Below are positions 1 through 11,754 of a DNA stretch of 64,000 nt, piece after piece. The position numbers and the translations under genes are program-made. The DNA lies in the NCBI RefSeq assembly GCF_001314225.1, contig NZ_CP012697.1:1-64000 (forward strand). Reading direction: 5' to 3'. Numbering within the stretch: position 1 is the first letter of the stretch; each line of letters opens with the position of its first letter. The notes below the pieces were generated by a model, which was given only the letters and a program-made list of their open reading frames with translations, did not search any database and was not told where the DNA came from. The stretch comes from Microbacterium sp. No. 7 (GTDB taxonomy: Bacteria; Actinomycetota; Actinomycetes; Actinomycetales; Microbacteriaceae).

Positions 1-299
1 CGGGTCACCCGAACGCTCTAGACCGGGGACACAGGGGTACAAGGGGAGTCTGCCCGGTGTGGGCAGACGTCAACCGATACAGGTTACGTCGAGTAGACCC
101 CTATTGCCAAACCGCGTGTGCCTGACCGATCATTATCCACAGCCGCTACATCGTCGACCGCGACGACACGCGGGTCATCACGAGGGTGCGGCTTGCTCTT
201 GCCACCCGACCTGATTAGCGTGTCTGCGATGGTTATCCACAGGCTTCGCGGTACGGGTCGGATGGGGTGGGTGCCCGCACGACCGAGCCGGGGGGGCCG
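1..299. promoter_or_regulatory. dnaA upstream region with two DnaA boxes
   Basis: No gene is visible here. Two perfect DnaA boxes TTATCCACA lie at 133-141 and 233-241, which suits autoregulation of dnaA or an extension of the origin. rpmH and rnpA, which usually sit upstream of dnaA on the other strand, would lie outside the window. Confidence 0.6.
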
Positions 300-1703
300 A
301 TGACACCACAGGATATTCCAGACGTGCCCGTCTGGCGCGCCGCGCTCGAGGTGCTCCAGACCGACGATCGCGTCACGCCGCAGCTGCACGGCTTCCTGAA
401 TCTCGCGATCGCGCAGGGGGTGATGGCGGGCACGCTCTATCTCGACGTCCCGAACGAGTTCACGGCGGGGCAGTTCACGAAGAGACTGCGGATGCCGATC
501 ATGGAGGCGCTGTCGCAGGTCACCGCCGAGCCGGCTGCCACGTCGTTCAAGGTCGTCGTCAACCCCGAGCTGGGAGACGACGCCTTCGGCGTCGCCTCCG
601 CTCCGCCGGCCTCACCGCCGCCGCGTCCGACCGAGACGTACGTCGAGCCGATCGCGCACGCCGGCCGCGGCGACACCCGCCTGAACCCGCGCTACAGCTT
701 CGACAACTTCGTCATCGGCCAGTCGAACCGCTTCGCGCACGCCGCGGCGGTCGCCGTCGCCGAGGCTCCCGCCAAGGCGTACAACCCGCTGTTCATCTAC
801 GGCGACTCCGGTCTCGGCAAGACGCACCTGCTGCATGCGATCGGCGACTACGCGATGACCATGTACGCCGGCATCACCGTGCGGTACGTGTCGAGCGAGG
901 AGTTCACGAACGACTTCATCAACTCCATCGCGAACAACCGCGGCGCCGCATTCCAGGCGCGCTACCGCGACGTGGACATCCTGCTGATCGACGACATCCA
1001 GTTCCTGCAGGGACGCGCCGAGACGCAGGAGGCGTTCTTCCACACGTTCAACCAGCTGCACGATCACGACAAGCAGGTCGTGATCACGAGCGACGTGCCG
1101 CCGCGTCACCTCACGGGCTTCGAGGACCGCATGCGCAGCCGCTTCGAGTGGGGTCTCATCACCGACGTGCAGGCGCCCGACCTCGAGACGCGCATCGCGA
1201 TCCTCCGCAAGAAGGCGCAGTCCGAGCGGCTGCAGGTGCCCGACGACGTGCTCGAGTACATCGCGACGAAGGTGTCGAGCAACATCCGCGAGCTCGAGGG
1301 CGCCCTCATCCGCGTCTCGGCGTTCTCGAGCCTCAACCGTTCGACGCTCGACATCTCGCTCGCCCAGACGGTGCTGCGCGACATCGTGGACCAAGACGAG
1401 ACGAACATCATCTCGCCGACCGACATCATCACCGCGACGGCGCAGTACTTCCGGCTCACGGTCGACGACCTCTACGGCTCCAGCCGTTCGCAGGCGGTCG
1501 CCACGGCACGGCAGATCGCGATGTACCTGTGCCGCGAGCGCACGAACCTCTCGCTGCCCAAGATCGGCCAGCTCTTCGGCAACCGCGACCACACGACGGT
1601 CATGTACGCCTACAAGAAGATCAGCGAGCTCATGAAGGAGCGGCGCTCGATCTACAACCAGGTCACCGAGATCACGACGCAGCTGGGACGCAACGGCCGC
1701 TGA
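300..1703 (+). CDS. dnaA: Chromosomal replication initiator protein DnaA
   Basis: DnaA binds DnaA boxes at oriC, melts the origin and recruits the replicative helicase. The 467-residue product has a domain I-like N-terminus, a Pro-rich linker, an AAA+ domain with Walker A GDSGLGKT near residue 168 and Walker B LLIDDIQF near residue 228, and a C-terminal domain IV ending in the DNA-binding signature [12 protein letters not shown] near residue 430. I chose the ATG at 300 ([10 protein letters not shown]). An in-frame upstream start at 267 would add 11 residues with no good ribosome binding site. The flanking DnaA boxes on both sides support autoregulation. Length and motifs are normal for actinobacteria. 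Confidence 0.97.
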   Translation: MTPQDIPDVPVWRAALEVLQTDDRVTPQLHGFLNLAIAQGVMAGTLYLDVPNEFTAGQFTKRLRMPIMEALSQVTAEPAATSFKVVVNPELGDDAFGVASAPPASPPPRPTETYVEPIAHAGRGDTRLNPRYSFDNFVIGQSNRFAHAAAVAVAEAPAKAYNPLFIYGDSGLGKTHLLHAIGDYAMTMYAGITVRYVSSEEFTNDFINSIANNRGAAFQARYRDVDILLIDDIQFLQGRAETQEAFFHTFNQLHDHDKQVVITSDVPPRHLTGFEDRMRSRFEWGLITDVQAPDLETRIAILRKKAQSERLQVPDDVLEYIATKVSSNIRELEGALIRVSAFSSLNRSTLDISLAQTVLRDIVDQDETNIISPTDIITATAQYFRLTVDDLYGSSRSQAVATARQIAMYLCRERTNLSLPKIGQLFGNRDHTTVMYAYKKISELMKERRSIYNQVTEITTQLGRNGR

Positions 1704-2109
1704 CGATTGTCGCTTTCCACAGCCTCGCCACCGACGTGGCGGGGCTGCTCTCGTACGTTCTGCACAGTGTGGACAACCTGTGGATAAATCCTCAGCGGGC
1801 GCGGGTTTCTGTGAACGGATGCCGGTGGCGCTGTGGATGATCGCCGCGGCGATCCGTCCGCGAGAATCCGCGGCTCTCGAGACATCCCCAGCCGGCCCAC
1901 AACTTACACGCGTGTGGTTTCGGTGTCCCGACTGGCATCCACGGAGTTATCCACAGTTTCCACAGGAGAGATGAAGATGACAGATATCTCTCTTCTCTCT
2001 GACATCCGATCACCCTGTGGGTGAACATCTGTGGATGCCGGTGCCCCTGCAGCCTTCGCTGACAAGGGCACTAGCATGGGAAGCCAACCCCGACGTCAAG
2101 GGAGCGCCA
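1704..2109. other. Putative chromosomal origin oriC (dnaA-dnaN spacer)
   Basis: This 406-bp spacer has no convincing gene and a cluster of DnaA-box-like sites. Perfect boxes lie at 1779-1787 (TGTGGATAA, reverse) and 1947-1955 (TTATCCACA, forward). Near matches include TGTGGATGA at 1832-1840, TGTGGATGC at 2030-2038, TGTGGGTGA at 2015-2023 and TTTCCACA at 1714-1721 and 1957-1964. The dnaA-dnaN spacer is the established oriC position in actinobacteria. A relatively T/C-rich stretch around 1975-2010 could be the unwinding region, which is inference. Confidence 0.85.
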
Positions 2110-3249
2110 GTGAAGTTCCACGTGAATCGCGATGTGTTCAGCGAGGCCGTGTCATTCGTCGTCAAGCTCCTGCCGCAGCGCAACCCGCAGCCGATCCTGG
2201 CCGGTGTGCTGATCGAGGCATCCGATGAGGGGCTGTCGCTCGCCGCGTTCGACTACGAGGCCTCGGCCCGCACGCTCATCGAGGCGACGGTCGACGAGCC
2301 CGGCACGATCCTCGTGCACGGCCGGCTGCTCTCCGACATCGCGAGCCGGCTGCCGAACGCACCGATCCAGATCCAGCAGGACGACGACGGCATCGTGCTC
2401 ACGTGCGGTTCCGCACGGTTCACCCTGGCATCCATGCCGGTGCAGGAGTACCCCGCGATCCCCGAGGTCTCGGGCGACGCGGGCCTCGTTCCCGGCGACG
2501 ACTTCTCGACCGCGATCTCGCAAGTGGCCTTCGCCGCGTCGCGCGACGACGTCACCCCCGTGCTCACGGGCGTGCAGCTCGAGGTCAAGGGCACCGAGCT
2601 GAGCCTCGTCGCGACCGACCGCTACCGCGTGGCGCTGCGCGACGTGCAGTGGGACGGCGGAGGCGTGGCCGGCGATGAGACCGCGACCGCGCTCGTGCCG
2701 GCGCGCACGCTCACCGAGGTCGGCAAGACGTTCGCGCACTCGGGCGACATCCAGGTGACGTTCTCGGGATCGGGCGATCGCGAGATCATCGCGTTCACGG
2801 CGGGCAACCGCACGGTGACGTCGCTGCTCATCAAGGGCAACTTCCCGCCTGTGCGCCGGCTGTTCCCCGAGCAGACCGACCACTACGCGGTCGTGAACAC
2901 GGCCGAGCTGGCCGAGGCGGTGCGTCGTGTGTCGCTCGTGCTCGACCGGTCGGCGCCGCTGCGCTTCACGTTCACGGGCGAGGGCGTGTCGATGGATGCC
3001 TCGGGCACCGAGCACGCCCGCGCGACGGAGTCGGTGGACGCGACCCTCACGGGCGAGGAGGTCACGCTCGGCCTCAACCCGCAGTACCTGCTCGAGGCGC
3101 TCACGGCCGTGAAGAGCGAGTTCACGCGCATCACGTTCACCTCGAGCGAGAACTCCAACAAGCTGAGCCCCGTGCTCATCACCCCGCAGACCTCCGGCAC
3201 CCCCGAGAGCTTCCGCTACCTGCTGCAGCCCAACCTGCTCCTCCGCTGA
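2110..3249 (+). CDS. dnaN: DNA polymerase III beta subunit (sliding clamp)
   Basis: DnaN forms the ring-shaped processivity clamp of the replicative polymerase and a hub for repair and lagging-strand enzymes. The 379-residue product begins VKFHVNRDVFSEAV at a GTG (2110), preceded by an AAGGGAG ribosome binding site. A longer in-frame reading from 2017 would run into the origin region and is unlikely. The sequence covers the three repeated clamp domains, including conserved stretches such as LVATDRYRVALR and GNFPPVRRLFP. It follows dnaA in the usual order. Confidence 0.97.
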   Translation: MKFHVNRDVFSEAVSFVVKLLPQRNPQPILAGVLIEASDEGLSLAAFDYEASARTLIEATVDEPGTILVHGRLLSDIASRLPNAPIQIQQDDDGIVLTCGSARFTLASMPVQEYPAIPEVSGDAGLVPGDDFSTAISQVAFAASRDDVTPVLTGVQLEVKGTELSLVATDRYRVALRDVQWDGGGVAGDETATALVPARTLTEVGKTFAHSGDIQVTFSGSGDREIIAFTAGNRTVTSLLIKGNFPPVRRLFPEQTDHYAVVNTAELAEAVRRVSLVLDRSAPLRFTFTGEGVSMDASGTEHARATESVDATLTGEEVTLGLNPQYLLEALTAVKSEFTRITFTSSENSNKLSPVLITPQTSGTPESFRYLLQPNLLLR

Positions 3250-3706
3250 CCGCACCGCCACCGCCACCCGCACACACCCCTGCTGGTTGAGTAGCCGCCG
3301 GAGGCGGCGTATCGAAACCCAGGTAACGGACCGTGGCAAGGGTCTCGATACACCGCCGGCTCCGCCGACGGCACTCGACCAGCGGGGTGTGATGCGGTCG
3401 GTCTGCGGGGTGGGAAGCAGTCGGTCTGCGGGGTGCTCACCCACATCACCCCCACCCCCGCTGGTTGAGTAGCCGCCGCAGGCGGCGTATCGAAACCCAT
3501 GTAGCGGTCCGTGGGAAGGGTCTCGATACGCTCGCGGCTTCGCCGCGAGCACTCGACCAGCGGAGGGGGAGGCGGGCCTTCGGCCGGCGGGGTGTGGACA
3601 AGCACCCACGAACCCCGCTGGTTGAGTAGCCGCCGGAGGCGGCGTATCGAAACCCGTCCCACGGACCGGCGGGCGGGGTGTCGGGGGCAGAGCATAGGCT
3701 GATGCG
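3250..3706. repeat. Spacer with three copies of the GGTTGAGTAG/GTATCGAAACCC inverted repeat
   Basis: The spacer between dnaN and recF has no gene. It carries two full paired units (3277-3387 and 3456-3563) and one half unit (3613-3655). Each left arm reads CTGGTTGAGTAG, a small GC hairpin, then GTATCGAAACCC. The opposing arm reads GGTCTCGATAC ... ACTCGACCAGCGG. Related copies lie at 11127-11280 and 23120-23224 and inside recF. They resemble REP-type intergenic repeats. Confidence 0.85.
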
Positions 3707-5251
3707 GTGATCGTGGAGCAGCTGAGTCTCGCCGACTTCCGCAACTATGCGGCCGTCGACGTGGCGCTGGTGGCGGGGGCGAACGTGTTCGTCGGCCGCA
3801 ACGGTCAGGGCAAGACGAACCTCGCCGAGGCGATCGCGTTCCTCGCGACGCTCGGATCGCATCGCTCCGCGACCGACGCGCCCCTCGTGCGCGACACGAC
3901 GGATGCCGCGTTCGTGCGTGCGCGTCTCGCGCACGGCGAGCGTCGCGTGCTGCTCGAGGTGCAGATCAATCGCGCCGGCTCGAACAAGGCCCGCGTCAAC
4001 GGATCGCCGGTGCGCACGGCGGAGCTGCCGCGCTATGCGCAGGTCGTGCTCTTCGCACCGGAGGATCTGCAGATCGTGCGCGGAGACCCGTCGTCGCGTC
4101 GCCGGTTCGCCGATCAGCTGCTGGTGCAGCGCGCGCCGCGCATGGCGGGCGTGCTCGCCGACTACGACCGCGTCGTGAAGCAGCGCAATGCGCTGCTCAA
4201 GTCGGCGCGGGCGCGCGGCGTCCGCGGTGAGGGACTGTCGACGCTCGAGGTGTGGGACGACAAGCTCGTGCAGCTCGGCACGGATGTCGTCCGCGCGCGG
4301 CTCGCGCTGGCCGACGCCCTCGCGGTGCCGGTGGCGGAGGCCTACGCGTCGATCGCCGGCGCGGACCACCGACCCGAGCTCGAATGGGCGCTGAGCATCG
4401 CGGGCGTGGACGCCGAGGACGACGAGGCGGGTTTCGATACGCGGCCTGCGGCCGCTACTCAACCAGCGGGGGTTCCTGCCCAACCATCGGGGGGGTCTGT
4501 TCGATCAACGGGGGATGCTGCTCACCCCTCCGGGGGTCCTACCCAGTCCCCCGGGGGTCCTGCCCAACCAGCGGGGGTTCCTGCCCGATCAGCGGGGGAT
4601 GCCGCTCACCCCTCCGGGGATGTTGCTCACCGCCCCGGGGATGCTGCTCACCCCTCCGGGGTTCTTGCCCAACCACCAGGGGTTCCTGCCCAGTCCTCCG
4701 AGGTTCCTGTCCAGCCAGCCGGGGGGCCTGCTCGATCACTGGGGGATGCTGCCGGATCGGGGTTGGGGTTCGCGGGGGAATTCGCTGATCGAGTGCCGTC
4801 GTGGAGCGACGGCGTATCGAGATCGCCGCTCCCGTCGGCCGACGACATCGCGGCGCAGTTCCGCACCGCTCTCGCGGCGCGGCGCTCGAGCGAGCTCGAG
4901 CGCGGGGTGACGCTCGTCGGCCCGCACCGCGACGACCTGCAGCTGCGGGTGCGCGGTCTGCCGGTGAAGGGCTATGCGTCGCACGGCGAGTCGTGGTCGG
5001 TCGCCCTCGCGCTGCGCCTGGCATCCGCCCGGCTGCTGCGGGAGCAGTCGGTGCTCGGCGATCCGATCGTCATCCTCGACGACGTCTTCGCCGAGCTCGA
5101 CGCCGATCGCCGCGACCGGCTGGCGGGCATCGTCGCCGACTTCGAGCAGGTCATCGTCACGGCCGCCGTCGAGAATGACGTGCCGCCGGCGCTGCGCGCC
5201 CGCACGGTGTGGGTCGAGGCGGGCACGATCCGGGAGCCGTCCGATGACTGA
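3707..5251 (+). CDS. recF: DNA replication/repair ATPase RecF with a repetitive internal expansion
   Basis: RecF is an SMC-like ATPase that helps RecOR load RecA at gapped DNA. The 514-residue product has Walker A GRNGQGKTN near residue 30, the RecF signature around GPHRDDL, and Walker B VILDDVFAELD near residue 455. It starts at GTG 3707 (MIVEQLSLADF). The normal family length is roughly 370-400. The excess comes from residues about 242-370, a low-complexity Pro/Gly/Ala/Ser stretch of near-repeats such as VPAQPSG and DAAHPSG. That stretch is bounded by the two arms of the chromosomal inverted repeat, translated as GFDTRPAAATQPAG at one end and a GVSRSPLPS-like segment at the other. The catalytic motifs on both sides stay in frame. 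The gene overlaps dciA by 8 bp. Confidence 0.95.
   Translation: MIVEQLSLADFRNYAAVDVALVAGANVFVGRNGQGKTNLAEAIAFLATLGSHRSATDAPLVRDTTDAAFVRARLAHGERRVLLEVQINRAGSNKARVNGSPVRTAELPRYAQVVLFAPEDLQIVRGDPSSRRRFADQLLVQRAPRMAGVLADYDRVVKQRNALLKSARARGVRGEGLSTLEVWDDKLVQLGTDVVRARLALADALAVPVAEAYASIAGADHRPELEWALSIAGVDAEDDEAGFDTRPAAATQPAGVPAQPSGGSVRSTGDAAHPSGGPTQSPGGPAQPAGVPARSAGDAAHPSGDVAHRPGDAAHPSGVLAQPPGVPAQSSEVPVQPAGGPARSLGDAAGSGLGFAGEFADRVPSWSDGVSRSPLPSADDIAAQFRTALAARRSSELERGVTLVGPHRDDLQLRVRGLPVKGYASHGESWSVALALRLASARLLREQSVLGDPIVILDDVFAELDADRRDRLAGIVADFEQVIVTAAVENDVPPALRARTVWVEAGTIREPSDD
4429..4823 (+). repeat. Inverted-repeat arms plus tandem GC repeats inserted inside recF
   Basis: One repeat arm (GTTTCGATAC, GC hairpin, CTACTCAACCAGCGGGGG) occupies 4429-4473. 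The opposite arm (GATCGAGTGC ... GCGTATCGAGA) occupies 4787-4823. Between them lie many imperfect units of roughly 20-30 bp built on GTTCCTGCCCAACCAGCGGG and GATGCTGCTCACCCCTCCGGG. The total keeps the recF frame open. Confidence 0.85.
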
Positions 5252-5753
5252 CGGGATGCCCGCATCCGGCGCCGAGCGCGTTCCGGAGACCGTCGCGACC
5301 TATCTGCGGCTGCGCGGCCTCGAGCCGTCGTCACGGTCGTCGCGCCGCCGCCGGCGCCGCAGCGATCCCGATGACGAGAACCAGCCGTTCACGGCCGGTC
5401 GCGACCCGAAGGGCGTCGGCGACGTGCTCTCCGACCTCACCCGCAGCGCGGGCTGGGAGTCGCAGCTGGCGCGCGAGGATCTCGTGCGGCAGTGGTCCGA
5501 GGTCGCCGGCGCCGAGACGGCGCAGCACTCGTCGCCGGTCGGCCTCACCGACGGCATGCTCACGGTGCGCTGCGACTCGACGGCGTGGGCGAAGAACCTG
5601 CATCTCATGCGCGCCGTGATCCTCACCGAGATCATGCGGCGCTTTCCGGAGGCGGGCGTCACCGGCATCCGTTTCATCGGGCCGGACGTCCCCTCCTGGA
5701 AATGGGGGCCGAGAGCCGTTCCAGGGCGGGGCCCTCGCGATACCTACGGATGA
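5244..5753 (+). CDS. dciA: DUF721 / DciA-family protein
   Basis: DUF721 (DciA) proteins act with the replicative helicase DnaB in bacteria that lack DnaC, and the gene sits beside recF and gyrB in actinobacteria. The 169-residue product has a basic N-terminal segment (SSRRRRRRSDPDDENQ) and the C-terminal DUF721 domain, with the characteristic core SEVAGAETAQHSSPVGLTDG and WAKNLHLMRA. The ATG at 5244 overlaps the recF stop, which suggests translational coupling. No unusual feature is seen. Confidence 0.88.
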   Translation: MTDGMPASGAERVPETVATYLRLRGLEPSSRSSRRRRRRSDPDDENQPFTAGRDPKGVGDVLSDLTRSAGWESQLAREDLVRQWSEVAGAETAQHSSPVGLTDGMLTVRCDSTAWAKNLHLMRAVILTEIMRRFPEAGVTGIRFIGPDVPSWKWGPRAVPGRGPRDTYG

Positions 5754-5873
5754 GGTACGTGCGGGGGTATCGGGAAAGTTTTTCGGGCCCCACAGGGCCG
5801 ATTACGAGCCTTTCAGGGCGCGTTCACGATAGAATCGAATGTCCCTGAAACCGATGTGGAGCGCTCGAGATCT

Positions 5874-7916
5874 ATGACGTCTGAATCCCCTGACAGCGTT
5901 CGCGACGAATCGGCTGCAGCCTCCGCGGAAGAAGAGACGAACGAATACGGGGCCGACGCCATCCAGGTGCTCGAAGGCCTCGAGGCCGTGCGCAAGCGGC
6001 CCGGCATGTACATCGGATCGACGGGCGAGCGCGGCCTGCACCACCTCGTCTACGAGATCGTCGACAACTCCGTCGACGAGGCGCTCGCCGGCCACTGCGA
6101 CACGATCGACGTCACGATCCTCCCCGACGGCGCGATCCGCGTCATCGACAACGGCCGCGGCATCCCCGTCGACCCGCATGCCTCCGATCCGAGCAAGTCG
6201 ACCGTCGAGGTCGTGCTCACCGTGCTGCACGCGGGCGGCAAGTTCGGCGGCGGCGGGTACGCGGTGTCGGGCGGTCTGCACGGCGTCGGCTCGTCGGTCG
6301 TGAACGCCCTGTCGGCGCGCTTCGAGGTGGAGATCCGGCGGCAGGGATACGTGTGGCGGCAGGCGTTCGCCGACGGCGGCAAGCCGCAGGGCCCGCTCGA
6401 GCGCGGCGAGGCGACGGACGAGACCGGCACGATCATCACGTTCTGGCCCGATGACACGATCTTCGAGACCGTGCAGTTCGAGTACGACACCCTGCGCACG
6501 CGCTTCCAGCAGCAGGCGTTCCTGAACAAGGGCCTGCGCATCCGGCTGCGCGACGAGCGCGCCGACTCGGCCTATGCGGAGGACGGCCCCGACGGCACGA
6601 CCGTCGAGCGGCAGCCGCACAACGACTTCCTCTACGAGCGCGGCCTGGTCGACTACGTCGAGTACCTCAACCGGGTGCGCAAGGCGGAGGTCGTCAACGA
6701 CGAGATCATCGAGCTCGAGGCCGAGGACACCGTGCGGCACATCGCCCTCGAGCTCGCGATGCAGTGGACGACGGGCTACACCGAGAACGTCTTCACTTTC
6801 GCGAACACGATCAACACGCACGAGGGCGGCACGCACGAAGAGGGCTTCCGCGCCGCGCTCACGACCCGCATCAACACGTATGCGCGCGCGAACAACCTGC
6901 TCAAGGAGAAGGACGACAACCTCACGGGCGACGACATCCGCGAAGGGCTTACCGCCGTCATCTCCGTCAAGCTCAGCGAGCCGCAGTTCGAGGGCCAGAC
7001 CAAGACGAAGCTCGGCAACACCGAGGCGAAGGCGTTCGTGCAGAAGATCGTCGGCGATCAGCTCGCCGACTGGCTGGACCGCAATCCCGCGCAGGCCAAG
7101 CGCGTGATCACGAAGGCGATCGAGGCGGCGACGGCGCGGCTCGCGGCGCGCAAGGCGCGCGAGACGGCGCGGCGCAAGAGCGTGTTCGAGTCGGCGTCGA
7201 TGCCCGACAAGCTCAAGGACTGCACGAGCAAGGATCCGTCGATCAGCGAGATCTTCCTCGTCGAGGGAGACTCGGCCGGCGGCTCGGCCGTGCGCGGCCG
7301 CGACCCCGAGACGCAGGCGATCCTGTCGCTGCGCGGCAAGGTGCTCAACGTCGAGAAGGCGCGACTCGACCGTGCGCTCGGCAACAACGAGATCCAGGCG
7401 ATCATCCAGGCCTTCGGCACCGGCATCGGCGAGGACTTCGACGTCGAGAAGGCGCGCTACCACAAGATCGTGCTGATGGCGGATGCCGACGTCGACGGCC
7501 AGCACATCACGACGCTGCTGCTCACGCTGCTGTTCCGTTACATGCGGGGGCTCATCGAGGCTGGCTTCGTCTATCTCGCGCAGCCTCCGCTGTACCGGCT
7601 GAAGTGGTCGAACGCGGAGCACGAGTACGTGTTCAGCGACCGCGAACGCGACGCGCTGCTCGAGCACGGGCTCGCGAACGGCAGGCGGATGCCGAAGGAC
7701 AGCGGCATCCAGCGCTACAAGGGTCTCGGCGAGATGAACCCGAAGGAGCTGTGGGAGACCACGATGGACCACAACACCCGCACGCTCAAGCAGGTGACGA
7801 TCGACGACGCGGCCGCGGCCGACGAGATCTTCTCCGTGCTCATGGGCGAAGACGTCGAGTCGCGCCGCACCTTCATCCAGCGCAACGCCAAAGACGTCCG
7901 CTTCCTCGACATCTGA
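5874..7916 (+). CDS. gyrB: DNA gyrase subunit B
   Basis: GyrB is the ATPase subunit of gyrase, which introduces negative supercoils. The 680-residue product has the GHKL ATPase site ([10 protein letters not shown]), the ATP lid [15 protein letters not shown], and TOPRIM motifs EGDSAGGSA and DADVDGQH. It ends in [12 protein letters not shown], the usual GyrB C-terminus. I chose the ATG at 5874 (MTSESPDS). An in-frame GTG at 5856 would add six residues. It is followed by gyrA after a spacer with a perfect hairpin. Confidence 0.97.
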   Translation: MTSESPDSVRDESAAASAEEETNEYGADAIQVLEGLEAVRKRPGMYIGSTGERGLHHLVYEIVDNSVDEALAGHCDTIDVTILPDGAIRVIDNGRGIPVDPHASDPSKSTVEVVLTVLHAGGKFGGGGYAVSGGLHGVGSSVVNALSARFEVEIRRQGYVWRQAFADGGKPQGPLERGEATDETGTIITFWPDDTIFETVQFEYDTLRTRFQQQAFLNKGLRIRLRDERADSAYAEDGPDGTTVERQPHNDFLYERGLVDYVEYLNRVRKAEVVNDEIIELEAEDTVRHIALELAMQWTTGYTENVFTFANTINTHEGGTHEEGFRAALTTRINTYARANNLLKEKDDNLTGDDIREGLTAVISVKLSEPQFEGQTKTKLGNTEAKAFVQKIVGDQLADWLDRNPAQAKRVITKAIEAATARLAARKARETARRKSVFESASMPDKLKDCTSKDPSISEIFLVEGDSAGGSAVRGRDPETQAILSLRGKVLNVEKARLDRALGNNEIQAIIQAFGTGIGEDFDVEKARYHKIVLMADADVDGQHITTLLLTLLFRYMRGLIEAGFVYLAQPPLYRLKWSNAEHEYVFSDRERDALLEHGLANGRRMPKDSGIQRYKGLGEMNPKELWETTMDHNTRTLKQVTIDDAAAADEIFSVLMGEDVESRRTFIQRNAKDVRFLDI

Positions 7917-7987
7917 TACACACCACACCACTACACAAGCGAAGGCTGCCGGTGAGGCACCGCACATCGGCCGAGGCGAAGGGCGAA

Positions 7988-8062
7988 GGGATGCTCCGTT
8001 CAGGACAATCGGGGTGCCGCGAAGCGGCGGGGTCCCCGCTCTTGTCCTGAACGGAGCATCCC
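7988..8062. repeat. Perfect 20-bp inverted repeat between gyrB and gyrA
   Basis: GGGATGCTCCGTTCAGGACA (7988-8007) is perfectly complementary to 8043-8062. An inner GC-rich loop has its own GGGG ... CCCC pairing. The hairpin lies in the gyrB-gyrA spacer, with no poly-T tail, so it may be an attenuator, an RNA-stability element or a mobile palindromic repeat. Confidence 0.8.
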
Positions 8063-8104
8063 GCAGCCCGAAAACCCCCAGCCGGCCCACAAGAAACGAA
8101 GAAC

Positions 8105-10710
<2,606 letters not shown>

Positions 10711-10714
<4 letters not shown>

Positions 10715-11112
10715 GCACGGTAGCCGACAAGCTCGCGAAGAAGTCGTCGAGCCGCACGAACGCCAAGCAGGTGCGCCTGCGCCTCGTCTACGTCGACTTC
10801 TGGTCGGCGGTGAAGCTGTCGTTCCTGGCCGGCGTGGCGCTGGCGATCGTGACGGTCGTGTCGATGTTCCTCGTCTACATGATCCTGCAGGCCACGACGC
10901 TGCTCGCGCAGCTCGACGAGCTGCTCACGGCGTTCAACGAGAACTTCGTGCTCTCCAACGTCATCAGCCTGCCGCAGGTGATGGCGTTCGCGGCGATCGT
11001 CGCGATCCTCAACCTCGTCGTCGTCACGGTGCTCGGCGCCGTGGTCGCCGGCATCTACAACCTCATGGTCAAGGTGACCGGCGGCCTCCTCGTCGGCTTC
11101 ACCTCCAACTGA
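10711..11112 (+). CDS. DUF3566 membrane protein
   Basis: This 133-residue protein has a basic, cytoplasm-like N-terminus ([16 protein letters not shown]) followed by two predicted membrane segments, about residues 40-60 and 90-115, separated by a short extracytoplasmic loop. It fits the DUF3566 family, which is conserved directly after gyrA in actinobacteria; function is unproven. The ATG overlaps the gyrA stop by 4 bp, so it is probably co-translated. Confidence 0.88.
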
Positions 11113-11126
11113 TCGCCCCGGCACGT

Positions 11127-11280
11127 CCCCCGCTGGTTGAGCAAGACCAACCCCGCTGGTTGAGTAGCGCGCGCAGCGCGCGTATCGAAACCCGTGTATC
11201 GGTCCGTTACACGGGTTTCGATACGCCGCCTGCGGCGGCTACTCAACCAGCAGGGGTTGTTACTCAACCAGCGGGGGTTG
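11127..11280. repeat. Inverted-repeat cluster upstream of tRNA-Ile
   Basis: This is a GGTTGAGTAG/GTATCGAAACCC repeat pair with very long arms (left CTGGTTGAGTAGCGCGCGCA, right GTTTCGATACGCCGCC...), flanked by extra half arms (GCTGGTTGAGCAAG at the left, TACTCAACCAGCGGGGG at the right). It lies downstream of the DUF3566 gene and could fold into a terminator-like structure. Confidence 0.85.
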
Positions 11281-11352
11281 CGGCGGCCGCGATTTCGATT
11301 TGGCCGACGAATCCTGTACAGTCTTGGAGGTTGACAGCCGCATGGCTGGCAC

Positions 11353-11426
11353 GGGGCTATAGCTCAGGCGGTTAGAGCGCTTCACTGATAATGAAGAGGT
11401 CCCAGGTTCAAGTCCTGGTAGCCCCA
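11353..11426 (+). tRNA. tRNA-Ile (GAT)
   Basis: This 74-nt cloverleaf has acceptor GGGGCTA paired with TAGCCCC plus discriminator A. The D-arm is GCTC...GAGC, the anticodon loop CTGATAA reads anticodon GAT, and the T-arm is CCAGG TTCAAGT CCTGG. No CCA is encoded. It sits just after gyrA/DUF3566, a common actinobacterial position. Confidence 0.97.
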
Positions 11427-11434
11427 CCCCGAAC

Positions 11435-11462
11435 AAGGCCAAGCGAGACATCGCTTGGCCTT
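11435..11462 (+). terminator. Hairpin terminator after tRNA-Ile
   Basis: Perfect 12-bp arms AAGGCCAAGCGA (11435-11446) and TCGCTTGGCCTT (11451-11462) with a 4-nt loop lie directly after the tRNA. A second hairpin, CCCCGCGTCGCT/AGCGACGCGGGG, follows at 11472-11498. Confidence 0.8.
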
Positions 11463-11498
11463 CGTCATTTCCCCCGCGTCGCTCGGAGCGACGCGGGG

Positions 11499-11754
11499 CG
11501 GAACGAACGACCTCCTGCAACGATGCGGACGAAACGTCGTTCTCCGGCGCGTTCTCGAGCACTTCTCGGGTTTTGTGGCACGTAACCGCACCGTCATCTT
11601 CCCGACAGCAAACTAAGTGCCAGCGCGACGAAGCCGACGCAGAACTGCGCGACCTGATCCTTCAACATGCTGCGAACGCGCACGGCACGAGAGACGCCCA
11701 GCGTATCGCGGTTCCCGCTTCCCTTCCGGAAAACCGACACATTGCAGGTGGACA
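11499..11754 (+). promoter_or_regulatory. Spacer upstream of dctP
   Basis: No convincing gene is present. The promoter of the TRAP transporter operon should lie here, but no clear -35/-10 pair or operator can be picked by eye. An AGGTGG ribosome binding site precedes the dctP ATG. Confidence 0.4.

Noticed and set aside
4252..4910. Alternative open frames inside the recF repeat block
   Set aside because: Tandem GC repeats stay open in several frames by chance. Only the recF frame links conserved sequence on both sides.
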